This document shows positions 26,463-36,043 of a stretch of DNA of 64,000 nucleotides, piece after piece (position 1 is the first letter of the stretch; each line of letters starts with the position of its first letter). The translations under genes were made by a program, and so were the position numbers. The DNA comes from Sphingomonas sp. H160509 (GTDB lineage: Bacteria; Pseudomonadota; Alphaproteobacteria; Sphingomonadales; Sphingomonadaceae), in contig NZ_JAMXSR020000002.1 of assembly GCF_024124765.2 (NCBI RefSeq), forward strand, positions 2,741,001 to 2,805,000, given 5' to 3'. A model generated the notes under the pieces. The model saw nothing but the letters and a program-made list of their open reading frames with translations, searched no databases and was not told where the DNA came from.

Positions 26463-27647
26463 TTACTGTCCCGCGTTGCCGGCGCCGGCCGGATTTGAGG
26501 TCGCGCCCTGCGTCGTCGCGGGGGCTGTAGTTGTCACGTTCTCGACCGGGCCGGTGGCGTTGGCGGTTTCCGCGGCCTCCTCGACCTTCGCCGCGGAGCC
26601 ATCGGCGCCGGGCTGCGGGATGACCTTGTCGGACGCCTTGCCGGGAGTCGGCATCGTGCCGCCCTTGGCCTTAACCCACGCTGCGTATTCGGCGGGCGGA
26701 ACCGCCTCGACCGCGATGGGCATATAGCCGTGGCGCGCGCCGCAGAGCTCCGAGCACTGGCCGAAATACAGGCCGGGCTTTTCGATCGTGAAGCTGGTCT
26801 CGTTCAGGCGACCTGGGATCGCGTCGAGCTTGATCCAGAACGCTGGGACAGCCCAACTGTGGATCACGTCGTTCGACGTCGTGATCAGGCGGATCGGCAC
26901 GCCGACCGGGAGGACGATGCGGTTGTCGGTGGCGAGCAGCTTGGGGCCGTCGGCATCGGTGCGCGGACGCTCGCCGGCGGCGACGTCAGCCTTTTCCTTC
27001 AGCATGTTGGCGGTGATCTCGAAGCCGCCATTGTCCGGATACTGGTAGGTCCAATACCATTGGTTGCCGATCGCCTTAAGCGTGACGGCGCCCGACGGGG
27101 CCGGCTTGAACTGGGCTTGCAGCAGGCCGATCGAGGGGACTGCGATCAGCACGAGGATCACGACCGGTGCTAGCGTCCAGAGGATCTCGATCGCGGTGTT
27201 GTGGCTGGTCTTCGACGCGACCGGGTTGCGCGCCTTGCGGTAGCGGAACGACACCCAGAACAGGAGCGCGAGGACGAATAGCGAGATGATCGTGATCGTC
27301 GGCACCAGGATCGAATTGTGCATCCAGTGCGCGAACTGGCCGTTCTTGGTCACCTGAGGCTGGAGCCCGAACAGGCCATCCGTGGGCTGGCCGATCATCG
27401 GCTTGACCGTCATCGCGGGCGCACCGTCCATCGCGAGCTCGGGGCTGGACGGGTTGGCGGTCGAGGTCGCAGCGGCGGTGGTAGGTGCGGTGTTCGACAC
27501 GCCTCCCGGTGCCGCGGCAGCCTGCGGTGTGGACGTGGCTGCTGGCGTCGTGCTCGCAGGCTGGGCCGCATGCCCGGCGACTCCACCGAGACTCGCCAGT
27601 GCGAGCCCCGCTGCCATCGCAAATCCTCTCATCCCCATCTTGCGCAT
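26463..27647 (-). CDS. ctaC: Cytochrome c oxidase subunit II
   Basis: 394 residues, longer than most. A signal peptide ([15 protein letters not shown]) is followed by an Ala/Pro/Thr-rich linker (30-75), two helices ([36 protein letters not shown]), [11 protein letters not shown], and the CuA domain with [11 protein letters not shown] and [15 protein letters not shown] (Cys, Glu, Cys, His, Met ligands). A C-terminal tail of about 60 residues is Ala/Thr/Pro-rich; the low-complexity ends look like lineage-specific additions. The ATG at 27645-27647 is used; ATGs at 27638 and 27632 are possible. First gene of the ctaC-ctaD unit. Confidence 0.96.
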   Translation of the reverse strand: MRKMGMRGFAMAAGLALASLGGVAGHAAQPASTTPAATSTPQAAAAPGGVSNTAPTTAAATSTANPSSPELAMDGAPAMTVKPMIGQPTDGLFGLQPQVTKNGQFAHWMHNSILVPTITIISLFVLALLFWVSFRYRKARNPVASKTSHNTAIEILWTLAPVVILVLIAVPSIGLLQAQFKPAPSGAVTLKAIGNQWYWTYQYPDNGGFEITANMLKEKADVAAGERPRTDADGPKLLATDNRIVLPVGVPIRLITTSNDVIHSWAVPAFWIKLDAIPGRLNETSFTIEKPGLYFGQCSELCGARHGYMPIAVEAVPPAEYAAWVKAKGGTMPTPGKASDKVIPQPGADGSAAKVEEAAETANATGPVENVTTTAPATTQGATSNPAGAGNAGQ

Positions 27648-27792
27648 CGTTATTCTTGACCCCGGTTTATAGCGAACCCGATATCACGGACGCGCGGATG
27701 TCTGCTTATGATTTGGGAAGAGCTATACCCAGCGGGGGGCTCGCCTCAAGCCTTGTCTGGCATGAGCCCTTCAGGCGCCCGCACTAACCCCC

Positions 27793-27875
27793 CGTCATCC
27801 TGACGAAAGTCAGGATCCAGGATCACGAACGCCGTCCCCTGCGGTTATGGGTCCTGACTTTCGTCAGGATGACGG
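27793..27875. repeat. Palindromic repeat, CCTGACGAAAGTCAGG type
   Basis: CGTCATCCTGACGAAAGTCAGGATCC and its complement GGTCCTGACTTTCGTCAGGATGACGG surround a 30-base centre. It lies in the 306-base divergent region between ctaC and pyrE; apart from the two promoters expected there, nothing else is seen. A partial copy lies at 52241-52270. Confidence 0.85.
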
Positions 27876-27953
27876 TGGGCCGCCGGTTCTCGTTGCACGT
27901 GGTTTCGTGCGCTCGTATCAGCGCGGGCAGACCATTTGGAGCGATGACCCGCG

Positions 27954-28539
27954 ATGACCGAAGACGACGTGCTCGCCGAATTCCGCGCTGCCGAAGCGTT
28001 GCTCGAAGGGCATTTCATCCTGTCCTCCGGCCTGCGCAGTTCGCGCTACCTGCAATGCGCGCGGGTGTTGATGGACCCCGCGCGCGGCGCTCGGCTGTCG
28101 AAAGCGCTCGTCGCGTCGATCCCGTCGGAGTTGCGGGCGCAGATCGATATCGTCGTCTCGCCGGCGATGGGCGGCGTGATCGCGGGTCACGAAATGGGCC
28201 GCGCGCTGGGTGTGGAGGCGGTATTCCTCGAACGCCCCGACGGCGTGTTCGAATTGCGCCGCGGGTTCCGGCTCGCACCCGGCCAGCGCGTGCTGATGAT
28301 GGAGGACGTCGTCACCACCGGGCTGTCGTCGCGCGAGGCGATCGCGGCGATCGGGCGCGCGGGCGGCGTGACCGTGGCGGCGGCGGCCTTTGGTCGATCG
28401 CTCGAACGGGACGGCGGACTTGGGCGTGCCGTTCTTCCCGCTGATCCGGCTCGACGTGCCGACCTATCCGGCGGATGCGTTGCCGCGCGAACTGGCGGCG
28501 ATCCCGGCGATCAAGCCCGGCAGCAGGGCGGCAGCATGA
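27954..28539 (+). CDS. pyrE: Orotate phosphoribosyltransferase (frame break in this sequence)
   Basis: Joins orotate to PRPP to make OMP in pyrimidine synthesis; about 194 residues. Seen: [36 protein letters not shown], the PRPP-binding loop [16 protein letters not shown], and after the break [20 protein letters not shown] and [23 protein letters not shown] run at 28389-28391 should be TT. The ATG at 27954 follows a GACCCGCG stretch. Its stop overlaps the pdxJ ATG (28536-28539). Confidence 0.92.
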
Positions 28540-29265
28540 GCCGGGACCTGCGTTTAGGCGTCAACATCGATCACGTCGCGACGGTGCGGAATGCGCGGGG
28601 GGCGGGGTATCCCGATCCGGTGCGTGCGGCTCTGGTCGCGGCGGCGGCGGGGGGCGGACGGGATCACCGCGCATCTGCGGGAGGATCGCCGGCACATTAC
28701 GGATGACGACATCGCGCGTCTGTCGGCCGAACTGACGATCCCGCTCAACCTGGAGATGGCGGCGACCGACGAGATGCTCGGCATCGCGCTGCGTCACAAG
28801 CCGCACGCCGCGTGCATCGTGCCGGAAAAGCGCGAGGAACTGACCACCGAGGGTGGGCTCGACGTCGCCGGGCATTACGACCGGATGGCGCGGCTGGTCG
28901 ACGCACTCGCGGGCGCGGGTATCCGCGTTTCACTGTTCATCGAGCCGGACGCGCGCCAGATCGAGGCGGCGGTGCGGCTCAAGGTTCCGGTGGTCGAGCT
29001 GCACACCGGGTTGTACGCGGAACTGTCGGGCGAGGCGCGGACGGTGGAACTGCGGCGGCTGACGGATGCGGCGGCGCTGGCGGCGAAGAACGGCATCGAG
29101 GTGCATGCGGGACACGGGCTGACCTACGACAACGTCGCACCGATCGCGGCTATCCGGCAGGTTCGGGAGCTGAACATCGGGCATTTCCTCGTCGGTGAGG
29201 CGCTGTTCGTCGGGCTTGGCGAGGCGGTTCGGCTGATGCGTGAGGCTATGGATGCGGCGCGGTAG
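28536..29265 (+). CDS. pdxJ: Pyridoxine 5'-phosphate synthase (frame break in this sequence)
   Basis: Makes pyridoxine phosphate from amino-acetone phosphate and deoxyxylulose phosphate; about 242 residues. Seen: [18 protein letters not shown], then after the break [61 protein letters not shown] and [10 protein letters not shown]. The six-G run at 28649-28654 should be five. It overlaps pyrE by ATGA, so translation is coupled. The PLP produced serves HemA, GlyA and ThrC encoded nearby. Confidence 0.94.
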
Positions 29266-29278
29266 TAAGGCAGTTCTG

Positions 29279-29410
29279 TTCGCGCAGAGGCGCAGAGGCG
29301 CGGAGCAGAAGAGGGGGCTAGCCCGTGGCTGGATTCTCTCGCTTGCTAACTCGATCTTGCCGCTCTTGTGGCCTTCATACTCTCCGCGACTCTGCGCCTC
29401 TGCGCGCAAA
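29279..29410. repeat. Inverted repeat, GCGCAGAGGCGCAGAGGCGC type
   Basis: TTCGCGCAGAGGCGCAGAGG (29279-) and CTCTGCGCCTCTGCGCGCAA (-29410) form arms around about 75 bases. It fills most of the gap between pdxJ and acpS. No other copy of this type was seen in the window. Confidence 0.8.
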
Positions 29411-29442
29411 TCTAATTTTGTCTTCCGACTCCAGGCCGTATC

Positions 29443-29877
29443 ATGATCATCGGGCTCGGGTCCGACCTGTGTAATATCGAGCGGATCGCGGCGTCGGTCG
29501 AGCGGTTCGGCGAGCGGTTCGAGCAGCGGGTGTTTACCGATGTCGAGCGGGCGAAAGCGGCGCGGCGGCCGTTTACCAAGGCCGGCACGCTGGCGAAGCG
29601 GTTCGCGGCCAAGGAGGCGTTTTCGAAGGCGGTCGGGACCGGGTTTCGGGCAGGCGTGTTCATGCGCGATATCGGCGTGGTCAACGCCCCCAGCGGCGCG
29701 CCGACGCTGGCGTTGACCGGGGGCGCCAAAGCGAGGCTTGACGCGTTGACCCCCGAAGGCCACGCCGCGCGCGTGCATTTGACAATGACCGATGATCATC
29801 CGTGGGCGCAGGCCTTCGTGATCATCGAAGCCATACCTCTGATATCCCCGGACATGCGCCAGGATACGAACCGATGA
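29443..29877 (+). CDS. acpS: Holo-[acyl-carrier-protein] synthase
   Basis: Transfers 4'-phosphopantetheine from CoA to acyl carrier protein. It has 144 residues. Seen: the N-terminal [15 protein letters not shown] with the Mg-binding Asp, [27 protein letters not shown] with the catalytic Glu, and [18 protein letters not shown] at the C-terminus. It overlaps lepB by ATGA at 29874; the pdxJ-acpS-lepB order is widespread in alphaproteobacteria. No frame break. Confidence 0.95.
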   Translation: MIIGLGSDLCNIERIAASVERFGERFEQRVFTDVERAKAARRPFTKAGTLAKRFAAKEAFSKAVGTGFRAGVFMRDIGVVNAPSGAPTLALTGGAKARLDALTPEGHAARVHLTMTDDHPWAQAFVIIEAIPLISPDMRQDTNR

Positions 29878-30868
29878 AGGACGCGGCGTTGGACGGCAAC
29901 GAGTTCCCCGAAAAGCCCCTCGCGCAGACCCCCTTGCGCAGACCGGCGCGGCCGATACCGCGCCACTGGCCGGCACCACACCGGAAACGACACGCGGCCG
30001 CGGCACCGACTGGTGGGGCGAGGTGAAGGGCATATTCTGGCTGATCCTGGTCGTGCTCGGCTTCCACAGCTTCATCGCCAAGCCCTTCTATATCCCCAGC
30101 GAATCGATGCTGCCTGGGCTCCGCATCGGCGATCGGCTGGTGGTGACCAAGTTCGCTTATGGCTGGTCGTTCGTGTCGCCGACGATCCCGAACCCGGTCG
30201 CGATCTTCAAGGGCGTGGTGCTGCGCCAGCAGGAGGACAGCTGGAGCGTGTCGCTGCCGTTCATCCACGGCCGCCTGTTCGGCTCGCTGCCGACGCGCGG
30301 CGACGTGGTGATCGTGACGCCGCCAGGCACGCACAACGACTATATCAAGCGTGTGATCGGGCTGCCGGGCGATAAGCTCGCCGTGCGCGGCGGGATCGTG
30401 TTCCTCAACGGCGTCGCGGTGAAGCGCGGCCCGCTCCACGACACGCTGATCCCGGTCGACACCAACAGCCCGTGCAGCGAGATCGACTATCCCGGCGCGC
30501 GCGAGACGCTGCCCGACGGGCGCGCGATGTGCCGCCTGCCGACCTATACCGAGACGCTGCCGAACGGTCGCCGCTACGAGACGATCGATCTGGAATCGGA
30601 CAGCCAGGGCGATAATTTCTCGGAGATCACGATCCCTGCGAACCACGTCTTCCTGATGGGCGACAACCGCGATCGCTCGGCCGACAGCCGGTTCGCGCTG
30701 AGCCAGCTCGGTCTCGGCGGACCGGTGCCGTACGAGAATCTCGGCGGTCGTGCGGAGTTCATCACCTTCAGCCTCGACGGCGATGCGACATTCAACCCGC
30801 TGAGCTGGTGGGGTTCGCTGCGCCCGGACCGGGCCGGCACCTCCTTGCATCCCGCGAAGGTCAGCTAA
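29874..30868 (+). CDS. lepB: Signal peptidase I (frame break near the start)
   Basis: Removes signal peptides from exported proteins at the outer face of the inner membrane; about 331 residues. A polar N-terminal part ([15 protein letters not shown]) leads to DWWGEVKG and the membrane anchor [14 protein letters not shown]. Box [11 protein letters not shown] holds the catalytic serine, box [13 protein letters not shown] the lysine, and box E is [14 protein letters not shown]. The C-run at 29929-29933 appears one base short, so the first 20 codons are in another frame. It follows acpS by ATGA and precedes a PerM-type gene by one base. Confidence 0.93.
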
Positions 30869-30869
30869 G

Positions 30870-31949
30870 ATGGCCGAGACGAAGACCGTCGACGAACTGA
30901 GCCCGGTCGAGATGCGCGATCCGTTCCTGCGCAAGGAACTGAAGCGCGCGGCGATCTGGCTCGGGCTCGCCTGCGTGATCGCGCTGCTGATCGTGCTGGT
31001 CCAGCCGTTGCTGATCATCTTTGCCGGCGTCGTGTTCGCGGCACTGCTCGATGGAGGCGTGCGGCTGCTCGGGCGGGTGCTGCCGATCGGGCGTGGGTGG
31101 CGGTTGCTGATCGTCGTGCTGCTGACGTTCGCGTTCCTCGTCGGGACGTTCATTCTCACTGGCGTGCAGGTCACCGAACAGGTGACGCAGCTGCGCTCGA
31201 CGCTGGAATCGCAGGCCAATCGCTTCACGGGCTATCTGACGTCGCAGGGGCTGATGCCGGGTGCGTCGGACGTCAACGGGATCGTCAAGCAGGCGCTCGG
31301 CTCGGTCGGGCGCGTGACGTCGTGGGTGGGCAGCGCGATCGGCGCGATCACCAGCATGTTCATGATCCTAATTCTTGGACTGTTCATCGCGATGGACCCG
31401 AGCACCTATTCGCGCGGGATGCAGTGGATGGTGCCGAGTGATCTTCGCCCCGAGTTCGCCAGGACTTTGGTCAAGATGGGCGCGACGTTGCGGCGGCTAT
31501 TGGCCGGGCGCCTGCTTGGGATGGCGGTCGAGGGTGTCGCGAGCGGCATCGCGCTGGCGATCGGCGGCGTGCCGATGGCGATGCTGCTGGGTATCATCGC
31601 GGGGATTTTGGCGTTCATTCCGAACGTCGGCGCGATCGTGACGGGCGTGCTGATGGTCGCGGTCGGGTTCAGCGCGGGCGTCGATACGGGGTATTGGGCG
31701 ATCGGCACGTACCTCGTGGTGCAGACGATCGACGGGTATGTGATCGTGCCGATGGTGGCCAAGCGGACTGTGGATTTGCCGCCGGCGTTGACATTGGGCG
31801 CACAGATTTTGGCGAGCGCGCTGTTCGGGATTCTGGGGCTGGCGCTGGCCGATCCGATGACTGCGATGTTGAAGACTGCGCTGGAGCGGCGGTCTGAGCG
31901 GGAAGAGGAGAAGGCCGAGGCTGGCGAGGGAGTGGCTGCTACTGCGTGA
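30870..31949 (+). CDS. AI-2E family (PerM/YhhT-type) membrane transporter
   Basis: 359 residues with about seven or eight hydrophobic helices, normal for the family. Seen: LLIVLVQPLLIIFAGVVFAALLD at the N-terminus, a soluble helical stretch near residues 95-145 (EQVTQLRSTLESQANRFTGYL), GLFIAMDP, and the family hallmark IPNVGAIVTG, then DGYVIVPMVAKRTVDLPPALT. Members are export or osmotic carriers; the AI-2 assignment is not proven for most, so the substrate is unknown. It starts one base after the lepB stop, so it is likely cotranscribed. Confidence 0.9.
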   Translation: MAETKTVDELSPVEMRDPFLRKELKRAAIWLGLACVIALLIVLVQPLLIIFAGVVFAALLDGGVRLLGRVLPIGRGWRLLIVVLLTFAFLVGTFILTGVQVTEQVTQLRSTLESQANRFTGYLTSQGLMPGASDVNGIVKQALGSVGRVTSWVGSAIGAITSMFMILILGLFIAMDPSTYSRGMQWMVPSDLRPEFARTLVKMGATLRRLLAGRLLGMAVEGVASGIALAIGGVPMAMLLGIIAGILAFIPNVGAIVTGVLMVAVGFSAGVDTGYWAIGTYLVVQTIDGYVIVPMVAKRTVDLPPALTLGAQILASALFGILGLALADPMTAMLKTALERRSEREEEKAEAGEGVAATA

Positions 31950-32042
31950 GGGGTGCCCGTGCGGTCGGCACGCGCAACCGTACCGACCTCCGGTGGATAA
32001 GCACTCTCGTTCTACAATGGTGGTGGGATAAAGCTCACTATC

Positions 32043-32119
32043 CGTCATCCCCGCGGACGCGGGGACCCATATCTTCCGAGGTTTGCCAGTATGGGTCCCC
32101 GCGTCCGCGGGGATGACGG
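32043..32119. repeat. Palindromic repeat, CCCGCGGACGCGGGG type
   Basis: CGTCATCCCCGCGGACGCGG and its complement CCGCGTCCGCGGGGATGACG flank a 25-base centre. It lies between convergent gene ends (PerM-type gene and glycosyltransferase) and may work as a terminator. Confidence 0.85.
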
Positions 32120-32164
32120 GGGTGAGAGCCGGGGACGTCAATGGGGCGGGTAATCGATAGGAAG

Positions 32165-33229
32165 TTATCGCCTTACCAATCGGTCGAAGAGCGCGAGGTA
32201 GCGCTCCGCTGAGTCTGCACCGGGTTGCGGTACTGGTTCGGGTCGCTGCCGAGTTGGCTCTAGCCACGCATCCAGCGCTCCCACCACTGCAGCAGCGTCG
32301 TCCCTCGCGATCACTGTCCCAAGCTCCGGCCGATCAATAATCTCCGCCACCGCCGCGCTCGAGTCGGTCGAGATCACTGGCGTCCCAACCGACAGCGCCT
32401 CGCGCAACACGCCGGGCACACCTTCATAGTCCGAGGTCAGCACGACCACCGCCGCGCGGGTCATGACCGGCAACGGATCGCTGCTGTGGCCAAGCAGGAA
32501 AACGCGCTTCCCCAAGCTGAGCGCGTGGATTTGCGCTTCGATCGCCCCCCGCTCGCTCCCCTCGCCGAGGATGACGAGCGGTATCGTCTGGTCTGCGAGC
32601 AGCGGGAGTGCGGCGATCAGGCGGTCCCAGCGCTTCTGCGGTTCGAGCCGGCCGACGCCGAGAATGAAGCGCACCGGGAGATCGGGCAACGTGCCGGTGA
32701 CGGGCACCGCTGGCGGGTTCGGGATCACGCTCGTTCGCCCGATCATCCGGGTCGCCAACGCCGCCTCGTCCGCGGTCGCCGGGGTCATCGCGACGAGGTG
32801 ATCGAGGAAGCTGCCGTGCCGCGCGAGCCAGACCTGGTGCGCGGCGTGCATCAGGCGGCCGTGATCGGCGCGCGCAGGGGCGTTGGACATCTTGGCGACG
32901 ATCGGCGGGCACGTCTTGCCGAGTCGCAGCCGGGTCCATGCCGCGATCCCGGTGTAGAAGTTGCCGGGGCAGAATATGATGTCCGGCGCTAGACGTCGCA
33001 CGACATTGGGGAGCGCGAGCAACCGCGAGGGCGCGACGACCTCTAGCCCGTCCGGCAGTTCCGCCGCTAGCGGCCCGGCAATATCCTCGATCACCAGCGT
33101 CACGCGACGCCCCGCAGCCAGCCAGCCGCGTGCGAGGCGCAGTTGCGCGCGCTCGACCCCGCCGCCGCGCAGATCCTCGGCATAGGTCAGGATGTGCCGG
33201 GCGATCGGTGGCTTGCTCACGAGTGACAT
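32165..33229 (-). CDS. Glycosyltransferase, GT4 family
   Basis: 354 residues, GT-B fold. The N-terminal half has YAEDLRGGGVERAQLRLARGW, a GG(V) acceptor-side motif. The C-terminal nucleotide-sugar half has FILGVGRLEPQKRWDRLIAAL, LVILGEGSERGAIEAQ, VFLLGHSSDPLPVM and the GT4 EX7E pattern in SDYEGVPGVLREALSVGTPV. It transfers a sugar from an NDP-sugar to an envelope acceptor; donor and acceptor cannot be told. It is divergent from a membrane gene in a region with two more glycosyltransferases. Confidence 0.88.
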   Translation of the reverse strand: MSLVSKPPIARHILTYAEDLRGGGVERAQLRLARGWLAAGRRVTLVIEDIAGPLAAELPDGLEVVAPSRLLALPNVVRRLAPDIIFCPGNFYTGIAAWTRLRLGKTCPPIVAKMSNAPARADHGRLMHAAHQVWLARHGSFLDHLVAMTPATADEAALATRMIGRTSVIPNPPAVPVTGTLPDLPVRFILGVGRLEPQKRWDRLIAALPLLADQTIPLVILGEGSERGAIEAQIHALSLGKRVFLLGHSSDPLPVMTRAAVVVLTSDYEGVPGVLREALSVGTPVISTDSSAAVAEIIDRPELGTVIARDDAAAVVGALDAWLEPTRQRPEPVPQPGADSAERYLALFDRLVRR

Positions 33230-33402
33230 ATGGGGGTCATCATACTGCGCGATGGGTAGAGCGGAGATCGCGACCGAATGAAACCGACTTTGCGTGCATG
33301 CACGGCGGCGGGTGGCTATCAGGCCGCGCGACGGAGGCGGGCACCAAGTAGCAGGGAACGGGCGGCGGAACGGCTTGAGGACAATGGTTTGAGGACCGGC
33401 GA

Positions 33403-34335
33403 GTGAATTTCCGTACGAAAACTGCCGATCGCGACGGCTATGCGGACATCGCGCGCGCCGGGCTCGAGCCGCTGAAGGCGCTCGGTAGCCGTTGGCCCGC
33501 GATCATTGGTGCGGTGCTGACGCTGGCGATGATCGTCGGCCTCGGGCGCGAACTGCTCGGGCATGGCCTTGCCGGGCTGTCGCGTTCGGTGCCGCAGGAC
33601 CCGCGTTTCTATCTGTGCTTCGGCCTGCTCTACATGTCGCCGCCGACCGGAGATTACGTCATCTTCCGCCGGCTCTGGGGTATCCCGCTCGGCGGCCTGG
33701 TCGCCCTGATCAAGAAGCGGATCGCAAACGAAGTCGTGTTCGGATACTCAGGCGACGCATATTTCTACGCCTGGGCGCGGGCCAAGGCGCGGATGGTGGC
33801 GTCGCCGTTCGGTGCGGTGAAGGACGTGTCGATCCTGTCGGCGATCGCGGGCAATGCGGTCACGCTGCTGCTGGTGGCGATCGCGTTGCCGCTCGGCCGG
33901 CATCTGCTGACGCACGACCAGTTCCGCACAGTGCTGGCGTCGGCGGGCGTGACGCTGGCAATCTCGCTGCCGTTCCTGATCTTCTCGCGCCGCGTGTTCT
34001 CATTGCCGCGTGCGAAACTCTGGTGGGTGTTCGGGATCCACTGCATCCGGTTGCTGTGCGGATCGGTGCTGATCGCGTTCGCGTGGCATTACGCTCTGCC
34101 GGGCGTGCCGGTAGGGATGTGGCTGTTCCTTGCCGCCGGACGCCTGCTGGTGTCGCGCCTGCCGCTGGTGCCGAACAAGGACCTGCTATTCGCCAACGCC
34201 GCGATCCTGTTGATCGGGCAGGACCAGGCCTTGTCGGAGCTGATCGCGTTTACCGCCGCGCTGACTCTGCTGGTGCATGTCGCGCTGATCATCCTGTTCG
34301 GCATCCATGCCGGGCTCACCCGGTTGCGCGCATGA
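33403..34335 (+). CDS. Polytopic membrane protein, unknown function
   Basis: 310 residues with seven or so hydrophobic helices (IIGAVLTLAMIVGLGREL; ILSAIAGNAVTLLLVAIALP; LIAFTAALTLLVHVALIIL). Polar loops contain RRLWGIPLGGLVALIKKRIANEVVF and GYSGDAYFYAWAR. The helix pattern and position beside glycosyltransferases recall flippase/synthase-like integral proteins, but no family signature is certain. GTG at 33403 follows GAGGACCGGCGA. Its stop overlaps the next gene's ATG, so the two form an operon. Confidence 0.7.
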   Translation: MNFRTKTADRDGYADIARAGLEPLKALGSRWPAIIGAVLTLAMIVGLGRELLGHGLAGLSRSVPQDPRFYLCFGLLYMSPPTGDYVIFRRLWGIPLGGLVALIKKRIANEVVFGYSGDAYFYAWARAKARMVASPFGAVKDVSILSAIAGNAVTLLLVAIALPLGRHLLTHDQFRTVLASAGVTLAISLPFLIFSRRVFSLPRAKLWWVFGIHCIRLLCGSVLIAFAWHYALPGVPVGMWLFLAAGRLLVSRLPLVPNKDLLFANAAILLIGQDQALSELIAFTAALTLLVHVALIILFGIHAGLTRLRA

Positions 34336-34847
34336 TCCGCGCCTGCGTGGCGCTGGCCCCGATCGTTGTGCTTGCAGGGCCGGCGGGCGCGCAGGTGCTC
34401 GGTAGCGATGCGGCGGCGTGTCGACCGGGTGAGGGGCCGGCGATCGCGGTGGAGGTCACCGGGCTGAAGGATCGTACGGGCGAGTTGAAGCTCGAACTCT
34501 ATCCTGATGACGAAGCGGGCTTCCTCAAGGACGACCATGTGCTGATCGCGGCGGGCAAGACGTTTCGGCGGGTGGTGGTGCCGACGCCGCCGAACGGGGC
34601 GCCGATGCTCTGCATCCGGGTGCCGCGGCCGGGCCGCTATGCGCTGTTGCTGACGCATAATCGCGACGGCAAGAACAAGTTCAGTTTCTGGACCGATGGT
34701 GCCGGGTTCGCGAGCAACGTGAAGCTCGGGCGGTCGCGGCCCAAGGTCGAGCAGGCGCTGGTCGAGGTCGGCGCGGGCGTGACGACGGTGCGGATCACCG
34801 TACAGTATCTGCGCGGGCTCGGCGGGTTCGGGCCAGTCACGCCATGA
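34332..34847 (+). CDS. DUF2141 domain protein, exported
   Basis: 171 residues. A signal peptide (LAPIVVLAGPAGAQ) is followed by a DUF2141 beta domain: IAVEVTGLKDRTGELKLELYPD, FLKDDH, FRRVVVPTPP, LCIRVPRPGRYALLLTHNRDGKNKF, and SNVKLGRSRPKVEQA. DUF2141 proteins are periplasmic and uncharacterised. It overlaps the upstream membrane gene (ATGA at 34332) and leads by 10 bases into a glycosyltransferase gene. Identity is based on the repeated pattern G..G.L...LY and DGNKNGK-like loop. Confidence 0.85.
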   Translation: MIRACVALAPIVVLAGPAGAQVLGSDAAACRPGEGPAIAVEVTGLKDRTGELKLELYPDDEAGFLKDDHVLIAAGKTFRRVVVPTPPNGAPMLCIRVPRPGRYALLLTHNRDGKNKFSFWTDGAGFASNVKLGRSRPKVEQALVEVGAGVTTVRITVQYLRGLGGFGPVTP

Positions 34848-34857
34848 GAATCGTCCC

Positions 34858-36043
34858 ATGAGGATCGTCGACGTCAACGAGTTCTACTCGCCCACCGGCG
34901 GTGGTGTTCGCACCTATGTCGATCGGAAAATGGGGATCATGGCGGACATGGGTCATGAACTCATCGTCGTCGCGCCGGGCAAGGAAGACCGCGTCGAGGA
35001 GCGGCCGGGCGGCGGGCGGATCATCTACCTCAAGTCGCCGGGGATGCCGTTCGATCGTAACTACGGGTTGTTCTGGGACGAGGGTGCGATCCACCGCGTG
35101 CTCGACGATCTCGATCCCGATGTGGTCGAATGCTGTTCGCCGTGGCGTCCGGCGTGGTTCGTCGGCGACTGGCAGGGGCGCGCGGTGAAGGCGTTCTTCA
35201 TGCACAACGACAATATCGCGGCCTATGCGCAGCGCTGGTTCGCGGGCGTCGCGAGCCATGACCAGATCGAGCGCGGGTTCGCCTGGTACAGCCGGTACAT
35301 GCGGCGTTTCCTCGAGAAATACGATGTCGTCGTCACCAACGGCCCGGCCTTGGAAAAGCGGTTGCGCGCGCGCGGGCTGCGGATCGATGCGGCGATGCCG
35401 CTGGGAATCGAGCGCGGACATTTCTCGCCCGACCTGCGCGATACGCGGTTGCGCGCGGCATTGCTGCGGCAGTGCGGGTTGCCTGAAGACGGCATGCTGT
35501 TGCTCGGACTGGGGCGGCATCACGGCGAGAAGCGCTGGCCGCTGGTGGTCGATGCGGTGGCGCGGGCGGGGGGCGACCCTGCCGGTCGGGCTGGTCCTGA
35601 TCGGTGCGGGTGCGCAGACCAAGGCGATCCAGCGGCGGATCGGTGGTTCGCCGCATATCCGGATGTTTGCGCCGGTGTATGACCGCGAGCGGCTCGCGCG
35701 GATCATGGCGAGCTGCGATGCGCTGATCCACGGATCGGAGGCGGAGCCGTTCGGGCTGGTCGCGTCGGAGGCGATGGCGTCGGGCCTGCCGCTGATCGTG
35801 CCGGATACGGGTGGGTGCGCGGAGGTTGCCGACCCTTACGCCAGCGAACTCTACGCGGCGCGCGATGCGGAGAGTGCGGCGGCGGCGATCGGGCGGTTGT
35901 TCGCGCGTGATCCGGCGTTGCTGCTGCGCGCGGCGGCGGTGGCAGCGCGGCATGTGCGTAGCGACCGCGAGCATGCCGTGGAGCTTATGGATTATTATGC
36001 GGGGCTGGTCGCCGCGAAGCATGGCGTGCGACGTACAGCGTGA
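34858..36043 (+). CDS. Glycosyltransferase, GT4 family (frame break in this sequence)
   Basis: About 395 residues. N-terminal half: RIVDVNEFYSPTGGGVRTYV (acceptor loop), GHELIVVAPGKED, VVECCSPWRPAWF. C-terminal half: LLLGLGRHHGEKRWPLVVDAV, then after the break LPVGLVLIGAGAQTKAI and the GT4 signature HGSEAEPFGLVASEAMASG. The six-G run at 35568-35573 should be five. It is third in the membrane protein-DUF2141-GT4 operon. Its last 59 bases overlap the convergent GT39-like gene. Sugar and acceptor are unknown; an envelope glycolipid is a fair guess. Confidence 0.87.
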
